64,000 bases of DNA from Staphylococcus sp. Marseille-Q5304 (GCF_943737015.1 NZ_CALSFP010000001.1:1-64000), one strand, 5' to 3'; positions 15,773 through 24,872 are shown, numbered from the stretch's first letter. A program made the numbers and translations. The notes: generated by a model not told the origin, from the letters alone.

Positions 15773-16545
15773 TGGGCACTTTAATTAATCAAGAACTTTA
15801 TAAGATATTTAAAAAGAAATCATCCATTATTATCCCAATTATAATATTTATTCTAATGATTGCTATGGCAGTTTTAAGTAATAATTATGAAGATATACTT
15901 AAGCCAGAATCACAGTTCAAACAAGGGTATACAGGATTTTCTTGGATCTTCTTCTTAATGATTATTCAAGCAGCAACCATAATCACTATGGAATTCCACT
16001 ATGGTACAATTAAGAACTTACTTTATAGAAACTACTCAAGAATGAGTATTATTTTAAGTAAATTTAGCGCTTTATTTATTTATTCATTAATATTATTTAT
16101 TGTTACTACTTTGATAAGCTTAGGTTTAAAATTAATCCTATTTTCTGATATGGATATTTTAAAACAATCTGGTGACAATTTATCACTGTTACAAGAGCAC
16201 TTGTTAACTGCTTTAGCTACTTATATTGGTATGTGGTTAATATTGAGTTTAACATTATTAATTTCTTGCCTTTTAAAATCACCAGGTGTTTCGATTGCTG
16301 TAGGAATTGTCTTCTACTTTGCTTCTTCTGTTATTTCAGGCATACTCTTTGCGGCAATTGCTCAATGGGAATGGTTAAAATGGAACCCTATCAACATGTT
16401 AAATTTAAGTACACAAGTATTAGATAACGAAGTATTCAAAAAAATGACTAAACTAGAGTTACATGAACTATATATTGGGAACATTGTTTATATTATTATC
16501 TTTTTAGCATTAGTTATTTTCGCTTTTAAAAAGAAAAATGTATAA
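15772..16545 (+). CDS. ABC-2 type permease, partner of the preceding ATPase
   Basis: This 257-residue protein has six hydrophobic helices and a BcrB/ABC-2-like layout, with FHYGTIKNLLYR in the first cytoplasmic loop. Its ATG overlaps the ATPase stop, so the pair forms a two-gene transporter. No ribosome site other than GGGGG inside the ATPase end is needed. The likely role is membrane protection or peptide export. Confidence 0.82.
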   Translation: MGTLINQELYKIFKKKSSIIIPIIIFILMIAMAVLSNNYEDILKPESQFKQGYTGFSWIFFLMIIQAATIITMEFHYGTIKNLLYRNYSRMSIILSKFSALFIYSLILFIVTTLISLGLKLILFSDMDILKQSGDNLSLLQEHLLTALATYIGMWLILSLTLLISCLLKSPGVSIAVGIVFYFASSVISGILFAAIAQWEWLKWNPINMLNLSTQVLDNEVFKKMTKLELHELYIGNIVYIIIFLALVIFAFKKKNV

Positions 16546-16561
16546 TTTTAGATATGCGATT

Positions 16562-16591
16562 TTGCATTCCTACCAATTATAGTGTTACAAT
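16562..16591 (+). promoter_or_regulatory. promoter of antisense RNA, Fst module 2
   Basis: TTGCAT (16562-16567) and TACAAT (16586-16591) are 18 bases apart, the same arrangement as in module 1. Confidence 0.7.
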
Positions 16592-16597
16592 GTAATT

Positions 16598-16662
16598 AAC
16601 AAAGATTATCAGGCATGTATGCACCAAATCCCCTTACTATGGCCGTAGTAAGGGGATTTTTT
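16598..16662 (+). ncRNA. antisense RNA antitoxin of Fst module 2
   Basis: The predicted transcript of about 65 nt begins just after the TTGCAT/TACAAT promoter and ends in the hairpin AATCCCCTTACTA/TAGTAAGGGGATT plus T6 (16627-16662). It carries CAAAGATTATCAGG and TATGCACC, direct repeats of bases over the toxin start (16757-16786), which allow pairing at the toxin translation start. Confidence 0.75.
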
Positions 16663-16677
16663 GGTGTGACTAGTCGC

Positions 16678-16773
16678 CTATTCGTCATTACGCTTGCGTA
16701 GCCAATGCGCAAATAGCGCAACGAGACAACCACTTGCTGCTGTGGTCATGATGTTCACAAAGATTTCAGACAT
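16678..16773 (-). CDS. type I toxin, Fst/PepA1 family (module 2)
   Basis: This 31-residue peptide begins MSEIFVNIMTTAASGC, has one transmembrane helix and ends WLRKRNDE. Ser-Gly-Cys and the Trp-Leu-basic end match module 1 and PepA1. GAGGAGGTGC precedes ATG 16773. A block upstream (about 16820-16880) matches that of module 1. The module lies in opposite orientation to module 1. Confidence 0.88.
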   Translation of the reverse strand: MSEIFVNIMTTAASGCLVALFAHWLRKRNDE

Positions 16774-16915
16774 CGCGTATGCACCTCCTCTCTACGTCAA
16801 ATTGACGCCTGAGAGATAGGCGACTCTATTATTATATCATTTGTAAATACATAAGCATATTCACTTCCGATAAGTTGAATTATGTCGAATATTATATCCA
16901 TACAAACTAATTAAT

Positions 16916-17761
16916 TTAGCGTTTTCTTTTTTTGTAAACCAACCTGTTTTTCCCCAACCAATTTTTATATAGAAAGAATAAGATAATAATAAAATAAGCA
17001 AATATTACACAAGGAAAACTAGATATAACTATTTTAAATCCTATCAAAGGTGATCCCAAATCGCTCATCCATATGCCATATATCATTTCTAAGGCATTCC
17101 ACGTTTCAAATAAAGATGCAAGAGCTATAAATATAAATACTACCCATCTAAACCATATAGGGAAAATTTTACTTTCTTCTATAGATTCCCTATTAATATT
17201 AAATATAGATTTTCTTTTGGGTATAAATGTAATTCTACCCTCTCTTTGTTTAATTCTATCTATATCTTCTTCATATTCTTTATAATTATTTTTATCCTTA
17301 TAAAATAAAACATCTTTCCCCATTATTTTGTTTCGATTTAAAACGGTATATAGTTTTTTTTCGCCCTTAACATGTTCTAATTCTACTTCAAGATATCTTT
17401 TATCTTTTGTCCATAGTGGCATTAAGAAAAATGCATATAATACAGAAAATATTGTAAATATAATAAAGATTTGTCCAATTTCTTTCTTATGTAAACCGAT
17501 TTCCTTTAAGCTTATATCATTATTTATGAATAATTCCATAATACTTACTAGTAAAACTAAATCTATAATGACAGTAGTTATTATAAAGAAAAAGATATTA
17601 CCAATCCAACGCCCCAATTTTTCTTTATTCTGATTCATAATTCTTTCCCTGCTTCTAAATTTACTGACTATAATTCCGAATAATGGAATAAAACCTATAT
17701 TTATCAATTGAACAATAAGGTTTAGAATTTCTAAATTTTCTTTAATCTCCAAGTACATCAT
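16916..17761 (-). CDS. membrane protein of unknown function
   Basis: This 281-residue protein has hydrophobic segments near 13-35, 50-75, 95-118, 205-225 and 240-268, with a long charged loop (120-200). No family is recognised. ATG 17761 lies only 9 bases from the IS431 end and the frame stays open into it, so slight N-terminal truncation cannot be excluded. It is read towards Fst module 2. Confidence 0.6.
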   Translation of the reverse strand: MMYLEIKENLEILNLIVQLINIGFIPLFGIIVSKFRSRERIMNQNKEKLGRWIGNIFFFIITTVIIDLVLLVSIMELFINNDISLKEIGLHKKEIGQIFIIFTIFSVLYAFFLMPLWTKDKRYLEVELEHVKGEKKLYTVLNRNKIMGKDVLFYKDKNNYKEYEEDIDRIKQREGRITFIPKRKSIFNINRESIEESKIFPIWFRWVVFIFIALASLFETWNALEMIYGIWMSDLGSPLIGFKIVISSFPCVIFAYFIIILFFLYKNWLGKNRLVYKKRKR

Positions 17762-17770
17762 CCTATTAAT

Positions 17771-18560
17771 GGTTCTGTTGCAAAGTTGAATTTATAGTAT
17801 AATTTTAACAAAAAGGAGTCTTCTGTATGAACTATTTCAGATATAAACAATTTAACAAGGATGTTATCACTGTAGCCGTTGGCTACTATCTAAGATATGC
17901 ATTGAGTTATCGTGATATATCTGAAATATTAAGGGAACGTGGTGTAAACGTTCATCATTCAACGGTCTACCGTTGGGTTCAAGAATATGCCCCAATTTTG
18001 TATCAAATTTGGAAGAAAAAGCATAAAAAAGCTTATTACAAATGGCGTATTGATGAGACGTACATCAAAATAAAAGGAAAATGGAGCTATTTATATCGTG
18101 CCATTGATGCAGAGGGACATACATTAGATATTTGGTTGCGTAAGCAACGAGATAATCATTCAGCATATGCGTTTATCAAACGTCTCATTAAACAATTTGG
18201 TAAACCTCAAAAGGTAATTACAGATCAGGCACCTTCAACGAAGGTAGCAATGGCTAAAGTAATTAAAGCTTTTAAACTTAAACCTGACTGTCATTGTACA
18301 TCGAAATATCTGAATAATCTCATTGAGCAAGATCACCGTCATATTAAAGTAAGAAAGACAAGGTATCAAAGTATCAATACAGCAAAGAATACTTTAAAAG
18401 GTATTGAATGTATTTACGCTCTATATAAAAAGAACCGCAGGTCTCTTCAGATCTACGGATTTTCGCCATGCCACGAAATTAGCATCATGCTAGCAAGTTA
18501 AGCGAACACTGACATGATAAATTAGTGGTTAGCTATATTTTTTTACTTTGCAACAGAACC
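17771..18560 (+). mobile_element. IS431/IS257 copy 2 (IS6 family)
   Basis: The element is 790 bp with the same inverted repeats as copy 1, same orientation, about five base differences. Flanking octamers CTATTAAT and AGATATAT are unrelated. It interrupts hsdS on its right. Confidence 0.97.
17827..18501 (+). CDS. tnp: IS431 transposase (copy 2)
   Basis: This 224-residue IS6-family DDE transposase is full length, with Asp (WRIDETYIK), Asp (VITDQAPS) and Glu (NLIEQDHR) present. It has Arg instead of Ser before ERGVNV compared with copy 1. Direct orientation of the two copies means homologous recombination could delete the 13 kb between them. Confidence 0.97.
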   Translation: MNYFRYKQFNKDVITVAVGYYLRYALSYRDISEILRERGVNVHHSTVYRWVQEYAPILYQIWKKKHKKAYYKWRIDETYIKIKGKWSYLYRAIDAEGHTLDIWLRKQRDNHSAYAFIKRLIKQFGKPQKVITDQAPSTKVAMAKVIKAFKLKPDCHCTSKYLNNLIEQDHRHIKVRKTRYQSINTAKNTLKGIECIYALYKKNRRSLQIYGFSPCHEISIMLAS

Positions 18561-18948
18561 AGATATATTAATTACAACTTCCTCAGAAACTCCACATGAA
18601 GCAGGAATGAGTTCAATATGGTTATATAGTGCAAAGAATATGTATTTAAATAGTTTTTGTTTTGGGTTTAGGGTGACCACAAAAAATATTGAACCAATAT
18701 ATTTAGCGAGAATTTTAAGAAGCAGTCAGTTAAGAAAGAGAATAACTATAATAGCTCAAGGCTCTACACGTTTTAATGTTTCAAAAAATGAACTTTTAAA
18801 ATTAAAAGTTCATTTACCTATATTAGAAGAACAAAGAAGAATTGTTGATTTTTTAGATAATATCGATAAAATGATTGAAAATCAATCTAAAAAAATCGAT
18901 TTATTAAAAGAACGCAAAAAAGGCTTTTTACAAAAGATGTTTGTTTAA
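18561..18948 (+). pseudogene. hsdS: type I restriction specificity subunit HsdS, C-terminal fragment
   Basis: The open frame starts at the IS431 edge as DILITTSSETPHEAGMSS and continues through the second target-recognition domain to the conserved C-terminal helix LPILEEQRRIVDFLDNID and KIDLLKERKKGFLQKM. About 129 codons of a normal 400 remain, so the specificity subunit is lost. It marks the border between mobile cargo and the former type I RM locus; hsdR and hsdM are not in the window. Confidence 0.92.
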
Positions 18949-18982
18949 GATTTCCTACAAAAGTTCGTGAAGGAGGCTAAGG

Positions 18983-19906
18983 ATGGGTGATATCAAGTTA
19001 TTTGATATATCTGGTGAGAAGGCTTATGAATTAAAGGGAGCGGCTGTTGTTATAGAAAGGTCGCTTCAAGAGATTATTGAACATAATACAGAAAGTTTAT
19101 TAGGTATTACATTTTTAGCCTCTGAATATACAACTGGTAAAAAACATTCAGGTCGCATAGATACTTTGGGCATTGATGAGAACTATTCTCCTGTAATACT
19201 AGAATATAAACGTGCGACAAATGAAAATGTTATTAATCAAGGGCTATTCTATTTAGATTGGTTAATGGATCATAAAGCAGAATTTGAATTATTGGTAATG
19301 AAAAAGGTTGGTAAAGAGGTTTCTGACAAGATAGATTGGAAGACACCTCGCTTATTATGTATTGCTGGCGGGTTTACGAGATATGACGAATACGCTGTTC
19401 AACAAATTAATCGTAATATTGAACTCTACCGTTACAAACAATTTGATAACCAATATTTAATGTTAGATTTAATTAATGCTACAGTAGCGAAAAATGCTGA
19501 GAGTTACGTAAATCAAAAATCATCAAGTAGTACTGCCAATCATCCAATACAACTTACAGTTAATGAGAATATTGAAAAAGCAGGTCAAGAACTGACGGAT
19601 TTATATCATGAACTGTATGATTATTTAGATGCATTGGGTGATGATGTACAAGTGAAGGAATTAAAGTATTACATTGCCTTTAAACGAATTAAAAACTTTG
19701 TTTGTGTAGAAGTGTACCCTAAACAAAATAAAATACAACTTTACGTTAAAGTAGATTTAACACAAGTAAACTTTGAATCAGGCTTCACTCGTGATGTGAC
19801 GAATGTTGGACATTACGGTACGGGGAATTTATCTATCACAATTAAAAACCAACATGACTTAGAAAAAGCAAAACCATATATTGAAGAAAGTTATAATAAT
19901 AATTAA
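18983..19906 (+). CDS. PD-(D/E)XK nuclease-like protein with DUF5655 C-terminal domain
   Basis: This 307-residue protein has an N-terminal region with GRIDTLGID followed by VILEYKR (about residues 59-80), which fits the Asp...Glu-X-Lys core of PD-(D/E)XK nucleases, and a C-terminal segment (about 195-305) resembling DUF5655. It starts 34 bases after hsdS with GGAGG upstream, so it was probably cotranscribed with the RM genes and may be an accessory defence or repair nuclease. A hairpin at 19905-19936 ends the unit. Confidence 0.7.
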   Translation: MGDIKLFDISGEKAYELKGAAVVIERSLQEIIEHNTESLLGITFLASEYTTGKKHSGRIDTLGIDENYSPVILEYKRATNENVINQGLFYLDWLMDHKAEFELLVMKKVGKEVSDKIDWKTPRLLCIAGGFTRYDEYAVQQINRNIELYRYKQFDNQYLMLDLINATVAKNAESYVNQKSSSSTANHPIQLTVNENIEKAGQELTDLYHELYDYLDALGDDVQVKELKYYIAFKRIKNFVCVEVYPKQNKIQLYVKVDLTQVNFESGFTRDVTNVGHYGTGNLSITIKNQHDLEKAKPYIEESYNNN

Positions 19907-19936
19907 GCGTCCGGGTCACACACCCAGACGCTTTTT
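19905..19936 (+). terminator. terminator after the DUF5655 gene
   Basis: AGCGTCCGGGT pairs with ACCCAGACGCT around CACAC, followed by T5. Confidence 0.85.
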
Positions 19937-20035
19937 CATATCACATTTTAGTCCGTGTTCTACGTGAAACATTCATGCTTTTAAATAATGAAATCTAAAT
20001 CGAAATAATGATCAACTTTCTGAGTAAACCAAAAC

Positions 20036-20674
20036 TTAAAGGTCTTGTTTTTTGAATACATTTAACGATAATAGGTATGAGCCAACAATACTGATCAGAC
20101 CAAAAACGCCAAATATGCCTGCGCCGATAAATGTGCTAGGTATTTCTGCAGCTGCTGTATAAGAAAAGTCAGATTTGATGATGTTTGGCAAAATAATACC
20201 AAAATAGAATACAAAATAAATTAATAACATAATGATTGCGACAGCTATCATTATCACGTTTGAATTTTCAGGACCGAATTTAAATGTTAATGGAAAGATA
20301 ATGGTATATACACCAGCAGCTCCAATTCCAATTAGGGCAGTAACTAACATGACTTTAAAGCTTTGTGTAAATATTAATGAAACTATACTCCCGAGGATGA
20401 GGCCTGCTAATATGAGTATCCCGAAATATGCGTAATAACCTTTAACATAAAGGCTGCGTCCTGTCGGTAAAGTCGAAATGTAATACATCCATTTTGAGTC
20501 CTTTTCATGTTTGATGTTGTCTGTAACAGGTGAAATTAGGAAAACCATAGGTAAAAAACAACACATGTATGGGTTGATGAATGCGAATAGAATACTAGCA
20601 ATAATGCCTATAACGAGATTTGTATACAGTGATTTTTTCGAAGTATAAAAACTACTTAACATTAAACCTTTCAT
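20036..20674 (-). CDS. ABC-2 transporter permease
   Basis: This 212-residue, six-helix membrane protein resembles the ABC2_membrane_5 type. The segment KHEKDSKWMYYISTLPTGR in the first cytoplasmic loop is typical of that group. Its ATG overlaps the TAA of the upstream ATPase (TAATG). It is last in the XRE-DUF3169-ATPase-permease operon, a layout of regulated peptide-stress exporters. Confidence 0.82.
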   Translation of the reverse strand: MKGLMLSSFYTSKKSLYTNLVIGIIASILFAFINPYMCCFLPMVFLISPVTDNIKHEKDSKWMYYISTLPTGRSLYVKGYYAYFGILILAGLILGSIVSLIFTQSFKVMLVTALIGIGAAGVYTIIFPLTFKFGPENSNVIMIAVAIIMLLIYFVFYFGIILPNIIKSDFSYTAAAEIPSTFIGAGIFGVFGLISIVGSYLLSLNVFKKQDL

Positions 20675-21516
20675 TATCTATCACCTCGCATAATCAGTTT
20701 GGTGGCATCGTCTATACCTTCAATTGGACGTGCTCCTGTGACTTCTTCTCTACGATTGACTAGTGTTATACATGTATTATTTCGTTTTCTCGTCGCAACT
20801 AAAGTATGATTTGGAATGTTGAATTCTGCTTCAGGTTGTTCAATAATGCCGTAGTGGTCTAATAAATACTGTTTATCTTCTTCTAAGATGATTTGACCAT
20901 TTTTCATAAATACCAATCTTGTAGCGAGTTGCTCAATATCTTCTGAAATATGAGAAGAAATCAACACACCGTTACCTTCAGCAATATAGTCTTCCAATAT
21001 TTCCATCACTTCTTCACGCCCTGAAACGTCCATTCCTGCAGTAGCTTCGTCTAAGAAGAGTAAACGACTGTCATGTGCTAATGCGATGGATAGGGCAGCT
21101 TTCATACGCATGCCTCGTGAAAATGTTTTGATGAGTCTGTCTTTAGGTAAGTCAAAATAATCGATAGTTGAGAAAAATTTATCACTATTCCAAGTTTCAA
21201 AGATATTCTGAAACACTTTATTAATATCGGTTAACGCTAATTTATTTGGAACACGTAAATCATCAAACACGACACCGATATGTTCTTTATGACTTGAATC
21301 ATTGCCAGTCACAATTTGGTCGAAAATTTGAATTTCACCAGAATCTTTAAAGCGATTACCTACTAACGTATTGATTAAAGTTGATTTACCTGAACCATTC
21401 TTTCCAATTAAACCAACAACCTCTTTCGGTTTAATAGATAATGAAATATCAGAAAGTTTAAATTCTGCTTTATCATAAGATTTATTTAAATTATGTACGT
21501 TCAATAGATGTTCCAT
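20674..21516 (-). CDS. ABC transporter ATPase
   Basis: This 280-residue ATPase has Walker A GKNGSGKST (about 38-46), the signature FSRGMRMK, Walker B LLFLDEA and the switch SSHISED. A C-terminal extension of about 60 residues precedes the end. I chose ATG 21516, with GGGG a few bases upstream; a frame from 21564 adds 16 residues. It energises the downstream permease. GntR- or XRE-controlled pairs of this kind handle antimicrobial peptides or phenol-soluble modulins in staphylococci, but the substrate here is unknown. Confidence 0.8.
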   Translation of the reverse strand: MEHLLNVHNLNKSYDKAEFKLSDISLSIKPKEVVGLIGKNGSGKSTLINTLVGNRFKDSGEIQIFDQIVTGNDSSHKEHIGVVFDDLRVPNKLALTDINKVFQNIFETWNSDKFFSTIDYFDLPKDRLIKTFSRGMRMKAALSIALAHDSRLLFLDEATAGMDVSGREEVMEILEDYIAEGNGVLISSHISEDIEQLATRLVFMKNGQIILEEDKQYLLDHYGIIEQPEAEFNIPNHTLVATRKRNNTCITLVNRREEVTGARPIEGIDDATKLIMRGDR

Positions 21517-21572
21517 GACGAGCCCCATTTCTTTAAGATATTCGATATTTCCCAAGTGACACAATTAAATTA

Positions 21573-22295
21573 TTATTTATAAAATTTACGAATTTTAAAT
21601 ATATAACCAAATGTATTATAACAAAATAATATTAATATAATGAGTAATCCAGGTGCTTGGTTGATGTTTGTTCTTAAAGAGAATATGCCCAATAATAAAC
21701 CAGCTGCCATGAGCATAATAATATTGAATGTATATATTTTATACATTGATACCAATGCAATATGACGTTCACCTTCATCCATCATATATAAAGTTTTTTC
21801 TGTATAATTTTTTTCACCTAATTTTGGGTAACGCGAGTCAAACTTTTGAATAAAGAAACCATACATCACACTAGGGATAACTGTGATTATATTTGGTAGT
21901 AGCATATATAATTGGTCACTGTCATTGGTACTATTTCCTATTGCAACAAGAAAGACTACCAATATTACTATAAAAATACTTAAATAAGTAATGAAATTAG
22001 ATTTTAGGAGTTCAATGTTTGCTTTTCTTTCGTATAAGTCTGCATCAGTATCGCTTTCATCATTATCTATCTTTCTTTTATAACTTAATGCCTTTTTTTG
22101 TACGAAAAATAAAGCGATCATTAAGCATATATTTATAACTATGCCAATAGTGGACACAATGCTTACGTAATGATGATTAGCAAAATTATTGCGATCTAAT
22201 AAATTGATATTTTCTGATACACCAATCAGTCCGCCAATTATTCCACCAACTATCCCCCCAAAAAGTACCATCATTAAATAACGTCCTACTTTCAT
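21573..22295 (-). CDS. DUF3169-like membrane protein
   Basis: This 240-residue protein has about six hydrophobic segments, starting with the glycine-rich helix LFGGIVGGIIGGLIG, and a charged loop (KRKIDNDESDTDADLYERK). DUF3169 proteins accompany XRE regulators and ABC transporters; their role is unknown. It overlaps the XRE gene by four bases (ATGA), indicating coupling. Confidence 0.65.
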   Translation of the reverse strand: MKVGRYLMMVLFGGIVGGIIGGLIGVSENINLLDRNNFANHHYVSIVSTIGIVINICLMIALFFVQKKALSYKRKIDNDESDTDADLYERKANIELLKSNFITYLSIFIVILVVFLVAIGNSTNDSDQLYMLLPNIITVIPSVMYGFFIQKFDSRYPKLGEKNYTEKTLYMMDEGERHIALVSMYKIYTFNIIMLMAAGLLLGIFSLRTNINQAPGLLIILILFCYNTFGYIFKIRKFYK

Positions 22296-22495
22296 AAATC
22301 TTCCTCCTCTACGATAAATATGTTTTCTACAGGTTCGTTAAATATACGTGCAATCTTGACTGCGGTTAGAATGGATGGCGTGAAGTCGTTTCGCTCGATT
22401 AAAGAAACGGTTTGCCGGGAGATGCCGGCTTTCTTTGCGAGTTGAGTTTGATTGTAGCCATCGCGTGCACGTAATTCTTTCAATCGATTTCTCAA
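22292..22495 (-). CDS. small XRE-family regulator
   Basis: This 67-residue Cro/CI-type helix-turn-helix protein (RDGYNQTQLAKKAGISRQTV, SLIERNDFTPS) uses a TTG start at 22495 with GAGGAG upstream. It heads an operon with DUF3169 and ABC genes. A 32-base perfect palindrome at 22534-22565 overlaps its likely promoter, so autorepression is expected. Confidence 0.85.
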   Translation of the reverse strand: MRNRLKELRARDGYNQTQLAKKAGISRQTVSLIERNDFTPSILTAVKIARIFNEPVENIFIVEEEDL

Positions 22496-22533
22496 TATTT
22501 ATCAACTCCTCGCCTATAATATATATTACTTTA

Positions 22534-22565
22534 GTCATTTTGACAACTATATTTGTCAAAATGAC
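22534..22565. promoter_or_regulatory. 32-bp operator palindrome of the XRE operon
   Basis: Thirteen-base arms GTCATTTTGACAA and TTGTCAAAATGAC flank a 6-base spacer. On the minus strand TTGTCA could serve as -35 with an AT-rich -10 (TATTAT) before the gene, so binding would block transcription. Confidence 0.7.
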
Positions 22566-22811
22566 GTGTATATTAGACGGTTTCTGACTCGAAATGATGT
22601 CGTTCAGCCTTGTCATAAAGGTTATTTGAGATGTATGAAACTTTTTCAGAAAAAATTCAATTAAATCACAAAATTGTTAGGGTAAGGGTATATTTGAAGT
22701 GGAAAATTAGAAGACATATGAAATTATCTTTTCATGATTCCGAGGGTTTTGAGCTTCTAGTTGTTTTAAACGAGTTCGGTGTAACACAATATGCTTTAAC
22801 AATTAATATCA

Positions 22812-22854
22812 ATAAAAAAACAGTCGAGCACCTGTTTAAGATGCCCGACTGTTT
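22812..22854 (-). terminator. terminator of the secreted nuclease gene
   Basis: On the minus strand, AAACAGTCGGGCA pairs imperfectly with TGCTCGACTGTTT and is followed by TTTTATT. Confidence 0.8.
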
Positions 22855-22874
22855 CTATTTATACTTTATTCTCT

Positions 22875-24872
22875 TTAACGTTGTTGTCTATGTTGATCTC
22901 TTGCTTTTTGTTTTACGTCAAGTTGTGCTAGTAATGGATCGTGGTCACTCGCACGACCTGAAACTTCTGTAAAGTCACTATTTACGTGTACTGGATCTAA
23001 CTTTGTATAATTTGCAAGGTTATCAGAAACGAGTACGTGGTCTAATGCTTGTGAATTACCTTGGTAATTATAAGAATAACGTTGAGATGTTGGTAAGCTA
23101 TAAATCATATTGTGCATATGATTACCTTCTAAAGTTTTTAATGGTTTAGACCATTGGAAATCGTTGTAATCGCCGACTGACACAATGTTTGCGTTAGGGT
23201 TCTCTTGATGAACTTGTTGCACGAAACGGCCAACTGCATTAGCGATTTCAGTTCGTTGCGTTTCACTTGGTAATTGTGGTGGTTGTTGGCTACCGAAGTA
23301 TGGCGTGTCACCACGTTTAGAGTTCCAGTGATTTGCAAGTACGATGACTTTTTCGCCATGGAATTTAAATTGAGCAGCTAATGGCTTTCTTGAATCATCG
23401 AATGCTGGATTTTGTGGATCGATACGGCCAGGATTTAAAGTTAAATTACCATTTTTATAAGAAACTGGTGTATTCGCGTCACCTTGTTTGATTGAATCAT
23501 CGAAGTCTACACGTTCAGGATTATATAAGAAACCTACACGGATGTTTGCGTTAGGTTGACCACCATCAGCATTCATCACAGGGTCGATATTAACGTATTT
23601 GTATTCAGGACCACCATTTTGTTTAATTTTATTAATTAAACGTTGGTAAGATTCGTTGGCATTTGGGCCACCAGCATTAGGACCGTCGTTATCTTGAACT
23701 TCAGTCACACCGATAATATCAGGGTTTTTCATGTTTTTAGTAATACCACCAGCGATTTTATTAGCTTTATCTTCAGTTGTCGTTTTTGTATTGTTTGAGA
23801 AATTCTCTAAGTTATAAGAAGCGATATTTAACTTTTGGTTACTTGGTTGGATTGTTGTCGGTTCAGGTTGTGATTGACCATCTACATGTGCACGTTTCAT
23901 ATCATCTAAATCAACGTTCAGTTTATAGTTTTGGAAACCGTAGTTTACATAACCGATAATAGGGCCTTTAAACTTATCGCCAGTCTTCACATCGAAGTCA
24001 CGGGCTTGATAGTTGTCATACATTTTGAAAGGAATGCGTTCGCCATGTTGATTGTTTGGTGTTAATCTTACGCCGCCATGTGTCGTTTCTTCTGGTTGAC
24101 TATCTTGTACTGTAAAGACGTCTCCGTGTTCTTGTGGGCCAACCGCTCTCACATCATTTGTCTGAACGCGCATGCCTTCAAGTGATTCCCAGTAATCAAT
24201 TGCGTATTTGTTTCGGTCGAATGTCTGGAATTGATCATTCGCTGAAATTTTATTTGGTACGTTTTTGATTTGAACCGGTTGAGGTAATTGTTGATTACGT
24301 TTCTCTATAGAAACGTTGCCACCACGGTCATCACGTGCATTGATTTGTGTCACAGGTAAGTCAGTTTGTTGTTTATCGGCATATCCATCGATGTAATATT
24401 CATCAACTGTCCCTTTAACGTTGACTAAATCACCCTTTTGTACGCCGTAATCATTTTTACCCATGTAGACAATCAAACCTTCAGAAGTATTTGGATTATC
24501 GTCTTTCATGCTATCGGGTGTTTGAATATGTACGTATTTCGCACCATATAGTTCGTATTCATATGTAACAATACCTTGTACGTTATTTACCTTTTTACCG
24601 TCGTATGGTGAGTGATGTCCTTCACCTTGAATATCGTGAATAGAAACACCTTGATTATTTGAAGTTTGTTGTGTTTCTGATTGAGAAGATTGTGTTTGTG
24701 GCTGTGTTGAAGTTGTTTGTTGTGTCGTAGATGTTTGCTGAGTCCCTTGTTGTGATGCTTCTGGTTGTTGTGTACTTGCAGCTGGTTGCTTAGTTGTAGT
24801 GGCATGAGATACAGAAGGTAAGAGTGCAAGTAATGCCGCAGAAGCCATTAAAGTCGTAGTGATCTTCTTCAA
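22875..24872 (-). CDS. secreted endonuclease/exonuclease/phosphatase-family nuclease
   Basis: This 665-residue protein has a Sec signal peptide (MKKITTTLMASAALLALLPS, cleavage after SHA near residue 24), a Gln/Thr/Ser-rich linker to about residue 75, an OB-like region (VNVQGIVTYEYELYGAKYVH, KGDLVNVKGTVDEYY) and an EEP catalytic domain from about residue 345: NIASYNLENFS, IIGVTEVQDND, NHWNSKRGDTP, SVGDYND and SDHDPLLAQL. These carry the Asn, Glu, Asp and His residues of DNase I-like nucleases. It probably degrades extracellular DNA, for example from NETs or biofilm. It lacks an LPXTG anchor. TTG 24872 follows AGGGGG. Confidence 0.88.
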   Translation of the reverse strand: MKKITTTLMASAALLALLPSVSHATTTKQPAASTQQPEASQQGTQQTSTTQQTTSTQPQTQSSQSETQQTSNNQGVSIHDIQGEGHHSPYDGKKVNNVQGIVTYEYELYGAKYVHIQTPDSMKDDNPNTSEGLIVYMGKNDYGVQKGDLVNVKGTVDEYYIDGYADKQQTDLPVTQINARDDRGGNVSIEKRNQQLPQPVQIKNVPNKISANDQFQTFDRNKYAIDYWESLEGMRVQTNDVRAVGPQEHGDVFTVQDSQPEETTHGGVRLTPNNQHGERIPFKMYDNYQARDFDVKTGDKFKGPIIGYVNYGFQNYKLNVDLDDMKRAHVDGQSQPEPTTIQPSNQKLNIASYNLENFSNNTKTTTEDKANKIAGGITKNMKNPDIIGVTEVQDNDGPNAGGPNANESYQRLINKIKQNGGPEYKYVNIDPVMNADGGQPNANIRVGFLYNPERVDFDDSIKQGDANTPVSYKNGNLTLNPGRIDPQNPAFDDSRKPLAAQFKFHGEKVIVLANHWNSKRGDTPYFGSQQPPQLPSETQRTEIANAVGRFVQQVHQENPNANIVSVGDYNDFQWSKPLKTLEGNHMHNMIYSLPTSQRYSYNYQGNSQALDHVLVSDNLANYTKLDPVHVNSDFTEVSGRASDHDPLLAQLDVKQKARDQHRQQR

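Larger units (their letters stand above)
5165..18560. mobile_element. IS431-bounded composite region (13.4 kb)
   Basis: Two directly oriented 790-bp IS431 copies flank plasmid-type cargo. No target duplication is visible at any junction, so it arose by IS6-type cointegrate formation or recombination rather than as one composite transposition. Genes at three of the four outer and inner borders are cut (5' stub at left, Rrf2 inside, hsdS at right). Confidence 0.75.

Noticed and set aside
22631..22972. 113-residue plus-strand frame
   Set aside because: It runs through the terminator and the 3' end of the nuclease gene and has no ribosome site or recognisable sequence.
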